A stretch of DNA of 64,000 bases, taken from the NCBI RefSeq assembly GCF_019991125.1, contig NZ_JAGENB010000004.1:124001-188000 (forward strand). Reading direction: 5' to 3'. The notes beneath the pieces were generated by a model. The model was not told where the DNA came from. It did not search any database and saw nothing but the letters and a program-made list of their open reading frames with translations. Shown here one piece after another: positions 35,840-44,473 of this stretch. The stretch's first letter is position 1, and each line of letters starts with the position of its first letter. The position numbers were made by a program, and so were the translations under genes. Source of the DNA: Phyllobacterium calauticae. Lineage in GTDB: Bacteria > Pseudomonadota > Alphaproteobacteria > Rhizobiales > Rhizobiaceae.

Positions 35840-36878
35840 TTGCCTGGTATCCACGATCGCTCTGACAGTCGCAGGATTAACCGCCTCGCACGCTCAGGCT
35901 GAAACGAAAACGCTCTACGTGGGAATGAATGGCGGAAATTACGAACGCACATTCACCCAGGACGTTTTTCCTGAATTCGAAAAGGCCAATGACGTCAAGA
36001 TCGTCGTCGTGCCCGGAACATCCGCCGATATTCTCGCTAAGGCGACGGCGGCGAAAGATAACCCGCAGATGCATGTCATGTTTCTGGACGACGGCGTCAT
36101 GGTTCGGGCAATCGGTACCGGACTTTGCCAGAAACTGCGGCCGTCACCGGTTCTAGACGACGTCACGCCCGGGGCACGCATGAAGGACGACATGGCTGTC
36201 GGCATCGACATGGGCATGACGGGCCTTGCCTACAACAAGCAAATGTTTGACCAGAATGGCTGGAGCGCACCCACATCATGGATGGACCTTGCCGATCCAA
36301 AATTCAAGGGCAAGGTGGTCTTCCAGTCGGCTTCCGTCTCGACGTTTGGTCTCCATGCGTTTCTGATGTTCAACCGCATCCAGGGCGGCGATGAGAACAA
36401 TGTCGAACCGGGATTCGAGAAATTCGCGGATACGGTTGGCAAGAATGTCCTGGAATATATCTCCAGTTCGGCAAAAATTTCGGAAATGGTCCAGACCGGC
36501 GATGCTGCGATCTTTCCGCTCACGCCGACTGCCGTCAACAATCTGAAGGAGAAGGGCATTCCGGTTGAATATGCCCAGCCAAAGGAAGGATCAGTTGTGC
36601 TGACGGTCTCCGAATGTGTGATCGCAAACAACAGCGAACCGGAACTCAGCCAGAAACTGGCCCAATATCTTCTCTCTGCCGAGGCGCAAGCCAAGGCGCT
36701 GGACAAGGGGAACATCGTCCCTTCAAACGTCAAAACCCAAGCAGGAACGGCTGGGGGCGAAGAAAAGCTGACTGCCTTTCAGACTTACATGAGCAACGCT
36801 AAGGTTGTGGATTGGGACGCAATAAACAAGAACCGGCCCGAATGGAACAACCGCTGGAACCGCAAGATCGAACGGTAA
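35823..36878 (+). CDS. Polyamine/opine-type ABC importer, periplasmic substrate-binding protein
   Basis: A 351-residue PotD/thiamine-type binding protein with a Sec signal peptide (MKQLNNCLVSTIALTVAGLTASHAQA). TLYVGMNGGNYERTFTQDVFPEFEKANDVKIVVVPGTSADILAKATA and DMGMTGLAYNKQMFDQNGWSAPTSWMDLADPKFKGKV are typical. It is the last gene of the importer-dehydrogenase operon, and a hairpin (36891-36918) follows. Confidence 0.92.
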   Translation: MKQLNNCLVSTIALTVAGLTASHAQAETKTLYVGMNGGNYERTFTQDVFPEFEKANDVKIVVVPGTSADILAKATAAKDNPQMHVMFLDDGVMVRAIGTGLCQKLRPSPVLDDVTPGARMKDDMAVGIDMGMTGLAYNKQMFDQNGWSAPTSWMDLADPKFKGKVVFQSASVSTFGLHAFLMFNRIQGGDENNVEPGFEKFADTVGKNVLEYISSSAKISEMVQTGDAAIFPLTPTAVNNLKEKGIPVEYAQPKEGSVVLTVSECVIANNSEPELSQKLAQYLLSAEAQAKALDKGNIVPSNVKTQAGTAGGEEKLTAFQTYMSNAKVVDWDAINKNRPEWNNRWNRKIER

Positions 36879-36890
36879 TCCATGGTGGTG

Positions 36891-36918
36891 GAGCGCAGCA
36901 CCGATCAAGGCTGCGCTC
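36891..36918. terminator. Hairpin after the importer-dehydrogenase operon
   Basis: GAGCGCAGC (36891-36899) pairs with GCTGCGCTC (36910-36918) with a 10-base loop, in the short gap between two convergent genes. There is no clear T run, so it is a probable but imperfect terminator. Confidence 0.55.
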
Positions 36919-36948
36919 ACCGCTTTGATGGACGAAGGCACTGTACCG

Positions 36949-37872
36949 TCAACCCGCCGGTACTACCCGAGCGGCTGCAACTTTTATATCGTCGATCAAC
37001 CGGCTGACAAACATGTCCTCCATCCGCTCGTGAAGGACATAAATTCCCACATTGAACCGCTCGAGCACATTCTCGTCTTCGATAATGACGGGATAGACGT
37101 CCCGTTGCCTGAACGTGTGTGACATCACTGCCGAGTGACGGAAGACAGCATCGGTCTCCTTGATGTAATCAAGGCAAGCCGCCAGTGAGTTGGAGGCGAA
37201 CGCAAACTTGTAGGCATTGGAAGCGATGTCCGCCCGTTCCCTGACATTATAGCCAAAGAGCCTCAGGTGCCTTGTTTCCGGAGAGCTGCTCACCACAGCC
37301 GGATATTCCTCCAATTCGGCCAGTTTTCGCGGTTTGCCGAGCAAAGGATGATCCGCCCGGACAAAATAGCCATTATGCACCTGTGTCAGCGGGAGGAAGG
37401 TCGTCCCCGTATCCCGCGCCATGCCCTTCACCTCATGGCCGATGAAGAGTGAGGTATCGCCGGAGAGCAGTTGATCCATGCAGCGCAATTGATTGCCGAT
37501 GCTCACGTAAATCGGCGCATTTGGATTTTTCTGGCGATAATCGAGGATGAGGTCCTTGAGAAAAAGTGACCACCAGGAATAGCCGGTGCCGATATTCAGA
37601 CCCTGTTCGCGGCGTGCGCGCTGCTCCTCGATGGACGCAATCGTATTGTCGTAGAGGCGGCGCATGACGCGGGTGTTCTCGTACAACGTCTCGCCGTAGC
37701 TGGTGAGGGTAATGCCGCGTGATGTGCGCACAAACAGCGGCACGCCAAGGCTATCTTCCAGCTTTTTCATGTTGAACGTCAGCGTGGGCTGGGTCACGAA
37801 CAATGTGGTTGCCGCCCCGCTGATGGTACCGGCTTCCGCAATAGCAAGAAACTGCTGGAGTACCTTGTCCAT
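36949..37872 (-). CDS. LysR-family transcriptional regulator
   Basis: A 307-residue regulator. The N-terminal helix-turn-helix is visible (VLQQFLAIAEAGTISGAATTLFVTQPTLTFNMKKLEDSLGVPLFVRTSRGITLTSYG), followed by the two-lobe effector domain. It is divergent from the carbohydrate ABC importer/MocA operon that starts at 38080, with two inverted repeats in the shared region, so it probably controls that operon. Confidence 0.9.
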   Translation of the reverse strand: MDKVLQQFLAIAEAGTISGAATTLFVTQPTLTFNMKKLEDSLGVPLFVRTSRGITLTSYGETLYENTRVMRRLYDNTIASIEEQRARREQGLNIGTGYSWWSLFLKDLILDYRQKNPNAPIYVSIGNQLRCMDQLLSGDTSLFIGHEVKGMARDTGTTFLPLTQVHNGYFVRADHPLLGKPRKLAELEEYPAVVSSSPETRHLRLFGYNVRERADIASNAYKFAFASNSLAACLDYIKETDAVFRHSAVMSHTFRQRDVYPVIIEDENVLERFNVGIYVLHERMEDMFVSRLIDDIKVAAARVVPAG

Positions 37873-37958
37873 GACATTTGCTCTCCTACAAAGCCTGGCA
37901 GATGGCTGCCGGCTCGTTTGCTTCCGGCGTCAACGCGGCGATGACTCTACTTCACGAT

Positions 37959-37995
37959 ATAGATTTTATCTATAATACGATGTCAATTTCGTATT
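37959..37995. promoter_or_regulatory. Two adjacent inverted repeats, probable LysR operator
   Basis: ATAGAT-TTT-ATCTAT (37959-37973) and AATACGA (37974-37980)-8 bp-TCGTATT (37989-37995) lie end to end in the 207-bp region between the LysR gene and the carbohydrate importer operon. Two close palindromes, one tight and one longer, are a common layout for LysR recognition and activation sites. The assignment to this regulator is inference. Confidence 0.55.
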
Positions 37996-38079
37996 TTTCC
38001 ATAGTCTGTTGAACTGTTACTGTTGCATGCCGTCATCCGGTGAGGAGACCGATGCCGGCTCGTTTCAGTGGGAGGCACT

Positions 38080-39369
38080 ATGAACGGACAAATCGACAGG
38101 CGTCATTTTCTCAAGGCGACAAGCGCACTGCTGGCAATGGGAGCCATGGGAAGCCGGATGGCCTTTGCAGAAGGCAGCAATCTGCGTCTTATTTTCTGGG
38201 GAAGTCAGACGCGAGCCCAAGTCACCAACGCAGCCGCCGACCTTTACGGAAAGAGAGAGGGGGGCAGCATTCAAAGCGAGTTCCTGTCATGGAACGACTA
38301 CTGGCCAAAACTGGCCACGCAAACCGCCGGCGGCAACGCGCCGGATGTGCTGCAGATGGATTACCGCTACATCGTCGAGTACGCCGCGCGTCAAGCGATT
38401 GCGCCGCTCGACGAGTTCATCGGCAACGCACTCAATCTCGGTCAGTTCGACAAGGATCAGCTTGCGGGTGGCTCGGTCGGCGGAAAATTGTATGGCATCA
38501 GTCTGGGTGCCAATTCATGCGCCACAATGATCAATACGGATGCTTTCAAGGAAGCAGGCATTGCAGTCCCGACAAACACCCTCACCTATGACAGTCTTCG
38601 CGACATTGGCGCGGCGTTCAAGAAAGCCAATATACGCGGCGGTATCAGGGCGATTGCGGATACATCCGGACTGGAACCAGTTCTCGAGAATTGGCTGCGG
38701 CAGCGTGGCAAGGCGCTCTACACCGCAGACGGTAAACTTGCATTCGATGCCAACGATATCGTTCAGTGGTTCAAACTGTGGACCGATCTACGCGAGGCCG
38801 GAATTTGCGTGACCGCGGAAGACCAGGCGCTCGACACGGGCTCGCTCGAGACCTCGATGCTTGTGACCGGCAAGGCTGCGATGTTTCCTGCAAATTCCAA
38901 CCAGCTTGTCGCCCTGCAGGCGCTCGTCAAAGACAAGCTCGCACTGTGTGGTTATCCGCGCGTCGCGGCAACCACGGGCGGCGGCCACTACCGGAAGCCC
39001 GCCATGCTGTTCTCCGTCGCCGGTTCATCCAAGCAAAAGGCGGCAGCGGCCAAGTTCATCAGCTTTTTCGTCAGCGACCCCGATGCCGCCAAGCTGCTCG
39101 GTACAGAGCGCGGTATCCCCTGTTCGGCTGCCGCACGAGAGGCCATTGCGTCCACCCTCAACGAAAACAGCCGGATGGCACTCGACTTCGTCACCAATCT
39201 CGGTGACCTGCTTGGACCAATTCCTCCGTCACCGCCCAAAGCTGCTGGAGAAATCGAACTCTCTGTCCTCAGAACCCTCAGCCAGGAAGTCGCATTCGGG
39301 ACCAAGACACCCGAAAATGCCGGACCTGAATTTGTCGCGCTTGCCAATGATCTGCTGAGCAGGGGCTGA
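38080..39369 (+). CDS. Carbohydrate ABC importer, periplasmic substrate-binding protein (Tat-exported)
   Basis: A 429-residue family 1 binding protein (MalE/UgpB type). The start at 38080 follows GGAGG at 38071-38075. The signal peptide has a classical twin-arginine motif, DRRHFLK, then ATSALLAMGAMG, so the protein is probably exported folded. FLSWNDYWPKLATQTAGGNAPDVLQMDYRYIVEYAARQAIAPLDEFI is typical for sugar-binding members. It is the first gene of a six-gene operon with two permeases, two MocA-type dehydrogenases and an ATPase. Confidence 0.92.
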   Translation: MNGQIDRRHFLKATSALLAMGAMGSRMAFAEGSNLRLIFWGSQTRAQVTNAAADLYGKREGGSIQSEFLSWNDYWPKLATQTAGGNAPDVLQMDYRYIVEYAARQAIAPLDEFIGNALNLGQFDKDQLAGGSVGGKLYGISLGANSCATMINTDAFKEAGIAVPTNTLTYDSLRDIGAAFKKANIRGGIRAIADTSGLEPVLENWLRQRGKALYTADGKLAFDANDIVQWFKLWTDLREAGICVTAEDQALDTGSLETSMLVTGKAAMFPANSNQLVALQALVKDKLALCGYPRVAATTGGGHYRKPAMLFSVAGSSKQKAAAAKFISFFVSDPDAAKLLGTERGIPCSAAAREAIASTLNENSRMALDFVTNLGDLLGPIPPSPPKAAGEIELSVLRTLSQEVAFGTKTPENAGPEFVALANDLLSRG

Positions 39370-39371
39370 TC

Positions 39372-40316
39372 ATGGATATCACCGCCTCTAATCCAGCTGC
39401 CCGCGCAAACCGGCGGGCAGCGACAGGAGAGCTCTCACGCGGTTTTGGCTCCAGGGAGCGCTACGGTTATCTGTTCCTGGCTCCCTGGTTCATCGGTTTC
39501 TTCGGCCTGTCGGTCGGGCCGATGATCTGGTCCTTCTATCTGTCATTCACAAACTTCGACCTGTTGACCGATCCCAAATGGGTCGGCGCCAGCAATTATA
39601 TCCGCATGTTCACGACCGATCCGAAATTCATGACGTCCATGCGTGTCACGCTGTTCTTTGTCGTCCTGTCCGTGCCCTTGAAACTGATCGCGGCTCTGAC
39701 CGTAGCCCTGCTGCTCAACCGCGGCATGAAAGGCTTGCCGATCTACCGCGCCCTGTTCTACCTGCCGTCGCTTCTAGGAGCCAGCGTGGCAATCGCCATA
39801 CTGTGGCGGCAGATTTTTGCGGGGAACGGGCTGGTCAACAAATTTCTGGCGCTCTTCGGAATCGCCGGGCCAAGCTGGATATCCAATCCCTCCTATTCGC
39901 TCTGGACGCTTATCATCCTGTCGGTTTGGCAGTTTGGCTCACCGATGATCATTTTTCTCGCCGGCCTGCGGCAAATTCCTGCGGATGTGTATGAGGCTGC
40001 CAGCCTTGATGGTGCCGGACGCTGGCGGCAGTTCATAAAGATCACCCTGCCCCTGCTGTCCCCGGTGGTTTTCTTCAACGCGATCATTCAGACCATAGAA
40101 GCATTCAAGAACTTTACTCCGGCCTTCATTATCTCCGGCGGCACCGGCAATCCCATCAACTCGACCCTGTTCTATACGCTTTACCTCTATCAGGAGGCAT
40201 TCGGCTTCTTCCGCATGGGCTACGCCTCGGCGCTTGCCTGGGTTCTTCTTGCGCTCGTGGCGATCTTCACCGCCTTTGCCTTCCTCACAGCGAAGTATTG
40301 GGTGCACTATGACTGA
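39372..40316 (+). CDS. Carbohydrate ABC importer, permease (MalF/UgpA type)
   Basis: A 314-residue permease. After a 30-residue cytoplasmic start it has six membrane segments (YLFLAPWFIGFFGLSVGPMIWSFYLSF onwards) and the coupling loop VYEAASLDGAGRWRQFIKITLPLLSPVVFF, whose EAA-type motif contacts the ATPase. It begins 2 bp after the binding-protein stop. Confidence 0.93.
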   Translation: MDITASNPAARANRRAATGELSRGFGSRERYGYLFLAPWFIGFFGLSVGPMIWSFYLSFTNFDLLTDPKWVGASNYIRMFTTDPKFMTSMRVTLFFVVLSVPLKLIAALTVALLLNRGMKGLPIYRALFYLPSLLGASVAIAILWRQIFAGNGLVNKFLALFGIAGPSWISNPSYSLWTLIILSVWQFGSPMIIFLAGLRQIPADVYEAASLDGAGRWRQFIKITLPLLSPVVFFNAIIQTIEAFKNFTPAFIISGGTGNPINSTLFYTLYLYQEAFGFFRMGYASALAWVLLALVAIFTAFAFLTAKYWVHYD

Positions 40317-41193
40317 TACCGCAAAGCAACCGGCTGTATCGGCAGAGACGTCACAGAACGCGCGAAAATATCTAACATTGGGCGCAACGCATATCGTCCT
40401 GATCATCGCCTGCGTGGTGATGCTCTATCCGCTTCTGTGGATGCTGGCGGCCTCGTGCCGTCCTGAACAGGAGATCTTCACATCGGTCAGCATCTGGCCG
40501 TCATCCTGTCATTTTGATGCCTACGTCCGCGGATGGAACGGACTGAAGGTCGGTTTCGAGACCTTCTTCAAGAACTCACTCGTTATTGCGCTCTTGTCAG
40601 TGGCGGGCAACGTGCTCAGTTGCTCCATGGCGGCTTATGCCTTTGCCCGGTTGGAATTCCGGGGGCGCAGCTTCTGGTTCGCCCTCATGCTGATGACGAT
40701 GATGCTGCCCTATCAGGTCACTCTCATCCCGCAATATGTGCTGTTCCGGCACCTCGACTGGGTGAACACCATCCTGCCGCTGGTTGTCCCGAAGTTTCTC
40801 GCGGCCGATGCATTCTTCATCTTCCTGATGGTGCAGTTCTTCCGCGGGCTGCCGAAGGAGTTGGACGAGGCCGCCATGATGGATGGCTGTTCGCCCTGGC
40901 GGATTTACTGGAAGATTATCCTGCCGCTTTCAACGCCGGTGCTGGCGACCGCAGCAATCTTCACCTTCATCTGGACCTGGGACGATTTCGTCGGCCCCCT
41001 GATCTATCTCAGCGATATGCGGCAATACACCGTGATGCTGGGGCTTCGCACCTTCACGGACTCAACCGGCGTTTCCGACTACGGCAGCCTCTTTGCGATG
41101 TCGGTTCTGTCCCTTGTGCCGATCTTCGCCTTTTTCCTCTTCTTCCAGCGCCTTCTGATCGAAGGCATAGCAACCACAGGAATGAAACGATAA
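40309..41193 (+). CDS. Carbohydrate ABC importer, permease (MalG/UgpE type)
   Basis: A 294-residue permease whose ATG lies inside the end of the previous gene (8-bp overlap). It has the MalG-type LYPLLWMLAASCRPEQEIF start and the coupling loop LDEAAMMDGCSPWRIYWKIILPLSTPVLAT. It forms the channel with the MalF-type protein. Confidence 0.93.
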   Translation: MTDTAKQPAVSAETSQNARKYLTLGATHIVLIIACVVMLYPLLWMLAASCRPEQEIFTSVSIWPSSCHFDAYVRGWNGLKVGFETFFKNSLVIALLSVAGNVLSCSMAAYAFARLEFRGRSFWFALMLMTMMLPYQVTLIPQYVLFRHLDWVNTILPLVVPKFLAADAFFIFLMVQFFRGLPKELDEAAMMDGCSPWRIYWKIILPLSTPVLATAAIFTFIWTWDDFVGPLIYLSDMRQYTVMLGLRTFTDSTGVSDYGSLFAMSVLSLVPIFAFFLFFQRLLIEGIATTGMKR

Positions 41194-41196
41194 GCC

Positions 41197-42216
41197 ATGT
41201 CCCATCTGAATTTTGCAGCCATTGGCATCAATCACAGCCATATCTATGGCCAGGTCGAGTGCCTGAAACGAGCAGGTGCACGGCTCGTCTCCTTCCATGC
41301 ACGGGAAGATGATCTTGCCGCCGCATTTTCCAGCAAATTTCCGGAAGCCATACGCGTTGCCGATCCGCGCACGATTTTCAACGATCCATCCATCCAGATC
41401 ATAACGACAGCCGCAATTCCCGCCGAGCGCGCCGCGATATCGATTACCGCGATGCAGCACGGCAAGGATGTCCTCTCGGACAAGCCGGGAATGACAAGCT
41501 TTGAACAGCTGTCGGACATTCGCGCGGTCCAGAAGGCCACCGGGCGAATATACAGCGTCCTGTATTCCGAGCATTTTGAGGTGCCGGCCACGGTCAAGGC
41601 GGGCAGCCTTGTCGCTCAAGGAGCGATTGGCGAGGTTATCAACACCGTCGGTCTCGGGCCCCACGCCATCCGCAACAACCACCGGCCTGACTGGTTCTTT
41701 GACAGAGCACAATACGGTGGAATTCTCTGCGATATCGCCAGCCACCAGTTTGAACAGTTTCTGTTCTTTTCCAATGCGATTGACGGAGAGATCATTTCGG
41801 CCACCGTTGCCAACCGGGCCAATGCAGGTCAACCCGGCCTGCAGGACATCGGCGACGTCCACATGAAGACAGAACGCACATCCGGCTATGTCCGCGTTGA
41901 CTGGTTCACGCCGCAGGGACTTCCCACCTGGGGCGACGGTCGCCTGACCATTCTCGGCACGGAAGGATATATCGAGCTTCGCAAATATATCGACATCAAT
42001 GGACGTCCTGGAACAGACCACCTTTTCCTGGTCAATGCGGATGGTATCCAGCACGTGGACTGTACGGCCGTCGACCTGCCTTTTGGCCGGCAATTCCTTG
42101 AAGACGTGCGCAACCGGACCGAAACGGCCATGCCGCAGGAACGATGCTTCAACGCCATGAAACTTGCCTTGACCGCTCAGCAACTGGCCGAGCGCGGTAC
42201 GGAGTGGAAACAATGA
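41197..42216 (+). CDS. Gfo/Idh/MocA-family oxidoreductase (first copy)
   Basis: A 339-residue NAD(P)-dependent dehydrogenase family protein. The N-terminal Rossmann domain starts FAAIGINHSHIYGQVECLKRAGARLVSFHA, and the substrate domain has GLGPHAIRNNHRPDWFFDRAQYGGILCDIASHQFEQFLFF. The usual EKP nucleotide/substrate motif appears as DKPG (LSDKPGM). Such enzymes oxidise or epimerise sugars, inositols or sugar acids. It is in the importer operon and overlaps the second MocA-type gene by ATGA, so the two may act in sequence on the imported sugar. Confidence 0.88.
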   Translation: MSHLNFAAIGINHSHIYGQVECLKRAGARLVSFHAREDDLAAAFSSKFPEAIRVADPRTIFNDPSIQIITTAAIPAERAAISITAMQHGKDVLSDKPGMTSFEQLSDIRAVQKATGRIYSVLYSEHFEVPATVKAGSLVAQGAIGEVINTVGLGPHAIRNNHRPDWFFDRAQYGGILCDIASHQFEQFLFFSNAIDGEIISATVANRANAGQPGLQDIGDVHMKTERTSGYVRVDWFTPQGLPTWGDGRLTILGTEGYIELRKYIDINGRPGTDHLFLVNADGIQHVDCTAVDLPFGRQFLEDVRNRTETAMPQERCFNAMKLALTAQQLAERGTEWKQ

Positions 42217-43325
42217 CACGCCTCAGAACAGTCGCCGTCGTCGGATGCGGTATCGGCAGAAGCCATATTGTCGAGGGCTATGTCCCCAATGCCGACAAAT
42301 TCAGACTCCTCGCCATCTGCGACATAGACGAGGAAAAAATGCACGCGCTTGCGGATGAATTCTCCGTCGAGCGCCGGATCACTGATTTCGACGACCTGCT
42401 GACCATGGACGATCTGGATATCATCGATATCTGCACGCCACCGAAACTGCACTTCCCGATGGTCATGAAGGCGCTGAAGGCAGGAAAACACGTCATCTGC
42501 GAGAAGCCACTCGTCGGGTCGCTATCCGAGGTGGATCAGGTTATCGCCCAGGAGAAATTGTCCAAGGGCCGCCTGATGCCAGTGTTCCAGTACCGCTTTG
42601 GTGATGGGATCGAGCAGGCAAAGGCCATTATCGACGCCGGCATCGCCGGAAAACCCTTCATCGGTTCCGTCGAAACATTCTGGACGCGCGGACCGGACTA
42701 CTACGAGGTGCCATGGCGCGGCAAATGGGCAACGGAACTCGGCGGTGTGTTGATGACGCACGCCATTCACCAGCACGATCTGTTCAATTATCTGATGGGC
42801 GACATCAAACGTCTGTTTGGCCGGGTCGCCACCAGGGTCAACAAGATCGAGGTGGAAGACTGCGTCACCGCCTCGATCGAACTGACCAATGGCGCGCTTG
42901 CCAGCTTCACCGCCACCCTGGGCTCTGCCGATGAAATCACCCGTATCCGTCTCACCTTCGAGCACGTGACGTTCGAAAGTGACCACGAGGCCTATAACCC
43001 CGGCGCAAAACCCTGGGTTATCCTGCCACGGGATCAGGCAACGAAGGACAAGATCGACGCCCTGCTCAAAGACTGGAAGCATGTTCCGTCGCGCTTCCAG
43101 ACACAAATGGCGCGGTTCTTCGATGCGCTTGAAAATGATAGCGCGCTTCCGGTGACAAGCGCCGATTCACGCAGGGCACTCGAACTGGTCACCGCATTCT
43201 ACTATTCATCACTGACGCACCAGGATGTGGAGTTGCCAATTCCGAACGACCACCCGAACTATGAAAGCTGGGTTCCCGCCGCATTCCGTCAGACTGATGA
43301 GGTCCCGCATGGCAACCGCAGTTGA
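42213..43325 (+). CDS. Gfo/Idh/MocA-family oxidoreductase (second copy)
   Basis: A 370-residue protein with the glycine-rich Rossmann start TVAVVGCGIGRSHIVEGYVPNADKFRLLAICDID, the classical EKP motif (HVICEKPLVGSL) and a substrate-binding half with GGVLMTHAIHQHDLFNYLMGD. It starts by ATGA overlap with the first copy. The two copies are only distantly alike, so they are unlikely to be a recent duplication. Pairs of MocA enzymes next to a sugar importer often convert uncommon cyclitols or glycosides; the substrate is unknown. Confidence 0.9.
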   Translation: MTRLRTVAVVGCGIGRSHIVEGYVPNADKFRLLAICDIDEEKMHALADEFSVERRITDFDDLLTMDDLDIIDICTPPKLHFPMVMKALKAGKHVICEKPLVGSLSEVDQVIAQEKLSKGRLMPVFQYRFGDGIEQAKAIIDAGIAGKPFIGSVETFWTRGPDYYEVPWRGKWATELGGVLMTHAIHQHDLFNYLMGDIKRLFGRVATRVNKIEVEDCVTASIELTNGALASFTATLGSADEITRIRLTFEHVTFESDHEAYNPGAKPWVILPRDQATKDKIDALLKDWKHVPSRFQTQMARFFDALENDSALPVTSADSRRALELVTAFYYSSLTHQDVELPIPNDHPNYESWVPAAFRQTDEVPHGNRS

Positions 43326-44391
43326 GCTCCAGAATGTTGTAAAGAGCTACGGTAATCTTCAGGTCATCCACGGCGTCAACCTGACGATCGATCCCGGCGA
43401 ATTCACCGTCTTCGTCGGTCCGTCCGGTTGCGGCAAGTCGACATTGCTGCGGATGATTGCAGGTCTTGAAGCCATCAGCGACGGGGACCTGCTGATTGAC
43501 GGCGAGCGCATGAATGCTGTCACGCCGTCAGAGCGGGGAATTGCGATGGTTTTTCAGTCATACGCGCTTTACCCCCATATGAGCGTCTACAAGAACCTTG
43601 CTTTTGGTCTCGAAACCGCGCGGCTGCCGCGGGCTGAAATAGCAAAACGGGTTCTGCGGGCCGCTGAGATTCTGCAAATTGAACCGCTGTTGAACCGCAA
43701 GCCGAAGCAGCTCTCCGGCGGGCAGCGTCAGCGTGTTGCCATTGGCCGCGCCATTGTGCGCGAACCGAAAATCTTCCTGTTCGACGAACCTCTCTCAAAC
43801 CTGGACGCGGAACTGCGGGTTCAGATGCGCGTGGAGATCGCCAAACTCCAGCAGCGATTGGGCAACACGACGATCTACGTCACGCATGACCAGGTCGAGG
43901 CAATGACCATGGCGGACAAGATCGTTGTCTTGCGCGATGGCAGGATCGAACAGGTCGGTGCACCCCTTGATCTGTACAATCATCCGCGCAACCTGTTTGT
44001 CGCCGGCTTCATCGGCTCGCCGAAAATGAACTTCCTGCAGATCTCCGCCGCAGAGATCGAGGTCGATGCTGACGCAACTGGATCAGCAGCGGGCCGGCGG
44101 CCGGACATCCCGATGACACTGGGTATCCGCCCTGAACATATCACCATCGACCCCAATACCGGTGCCGCGCTCGGTCCGTTGAAAGTTGTGCTGGTCGAGA
44201 GCCTGGGCGGTCAAACCGTGGTCTACGCGACAGCAGCGAACGGACAAACCATTACGGTTGTTCTCGATGGACAGGTGGCAGTTGGAGAAACGCTGGAGGC
44301 CTTTTTTGATCCGGCCAAGGCCCATCTTTTTGCCGCCGATGGCAATGTGATGACGGGCGCCCGACTGCCGCACATCATAAAGCTCGTTTGA
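43309..44391 (+). CDS. Carbohydrate ABC importer, ATP-binding protein (UgpC/MsmX type)
   Basis: A 360-residue ATPase: Walker A GPSGCGKSTLLRMIAGLE, VFQSYALYPHMSVYKNLAFGLE, signature LSGGQRQRVAIGRAI, Walker B FLFDEPLSNLD and a C-terminal MalK-type regulatory domain (LGIRPEHITID). The ATG at 43309 overlaps the preceding gene by 17 bp. It is the last gene of the operon and is followed by a long stem-loop. Confidence 0.93.
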   Translation: MATAVELQNVVKSYGNLQVIHGVNLTIDPGEFTVFVGPSGCGKSTLLRMIAGLEAISDGDLLIDGERMNAVTPSERGIAMVFQSYALYPHMSVYKNLAFGLETARLPRAEIAKRVLRAAEILQIEPLLNRKPKQLSGGQRQRVAIGRAIVREPKIFLFDEPLSNLDAELRVQMRVEIAKLQQRLGNTTIYVTHDQVEAMTMADKIVVLRDGRIEQVGAPLDLYNHPRNLFVAGFIGSPKMNFLQISAAEIEVDADATGSAAGRRPDIPMTLGIRPEHITIDPNTGAALGPLKVVLVESLGGQTVVYATAANGQTITVVLDGQVAVGETLEAFFDPAKAHLFAADGNVMTGARLPHIIKLV

Positions 44392-44400
44392 TAGAAACGG

Positions 44401-44438
44401 GCGGTCTGGCGCGGATGGGTCGTCCCGCGTCAGACCGC
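44401..44438 (+). terminator. Long stem-loop ending the carbohydrate operon
   Basis: GCGGTCTGGCGCGG (44401-44414) pairs with CCGCGTCAGACCGC (44425-44438), a 14-bp stem with one G-T pair and a 10-base loop, 9 bp after the ATPase stop. Only TT follows, so U-tract support is weak. Confidence 0.7.
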
Positions 44439-44473
44439 TTGCCATGTTCCGCTTTGCCGGTATTAATCCGTGC

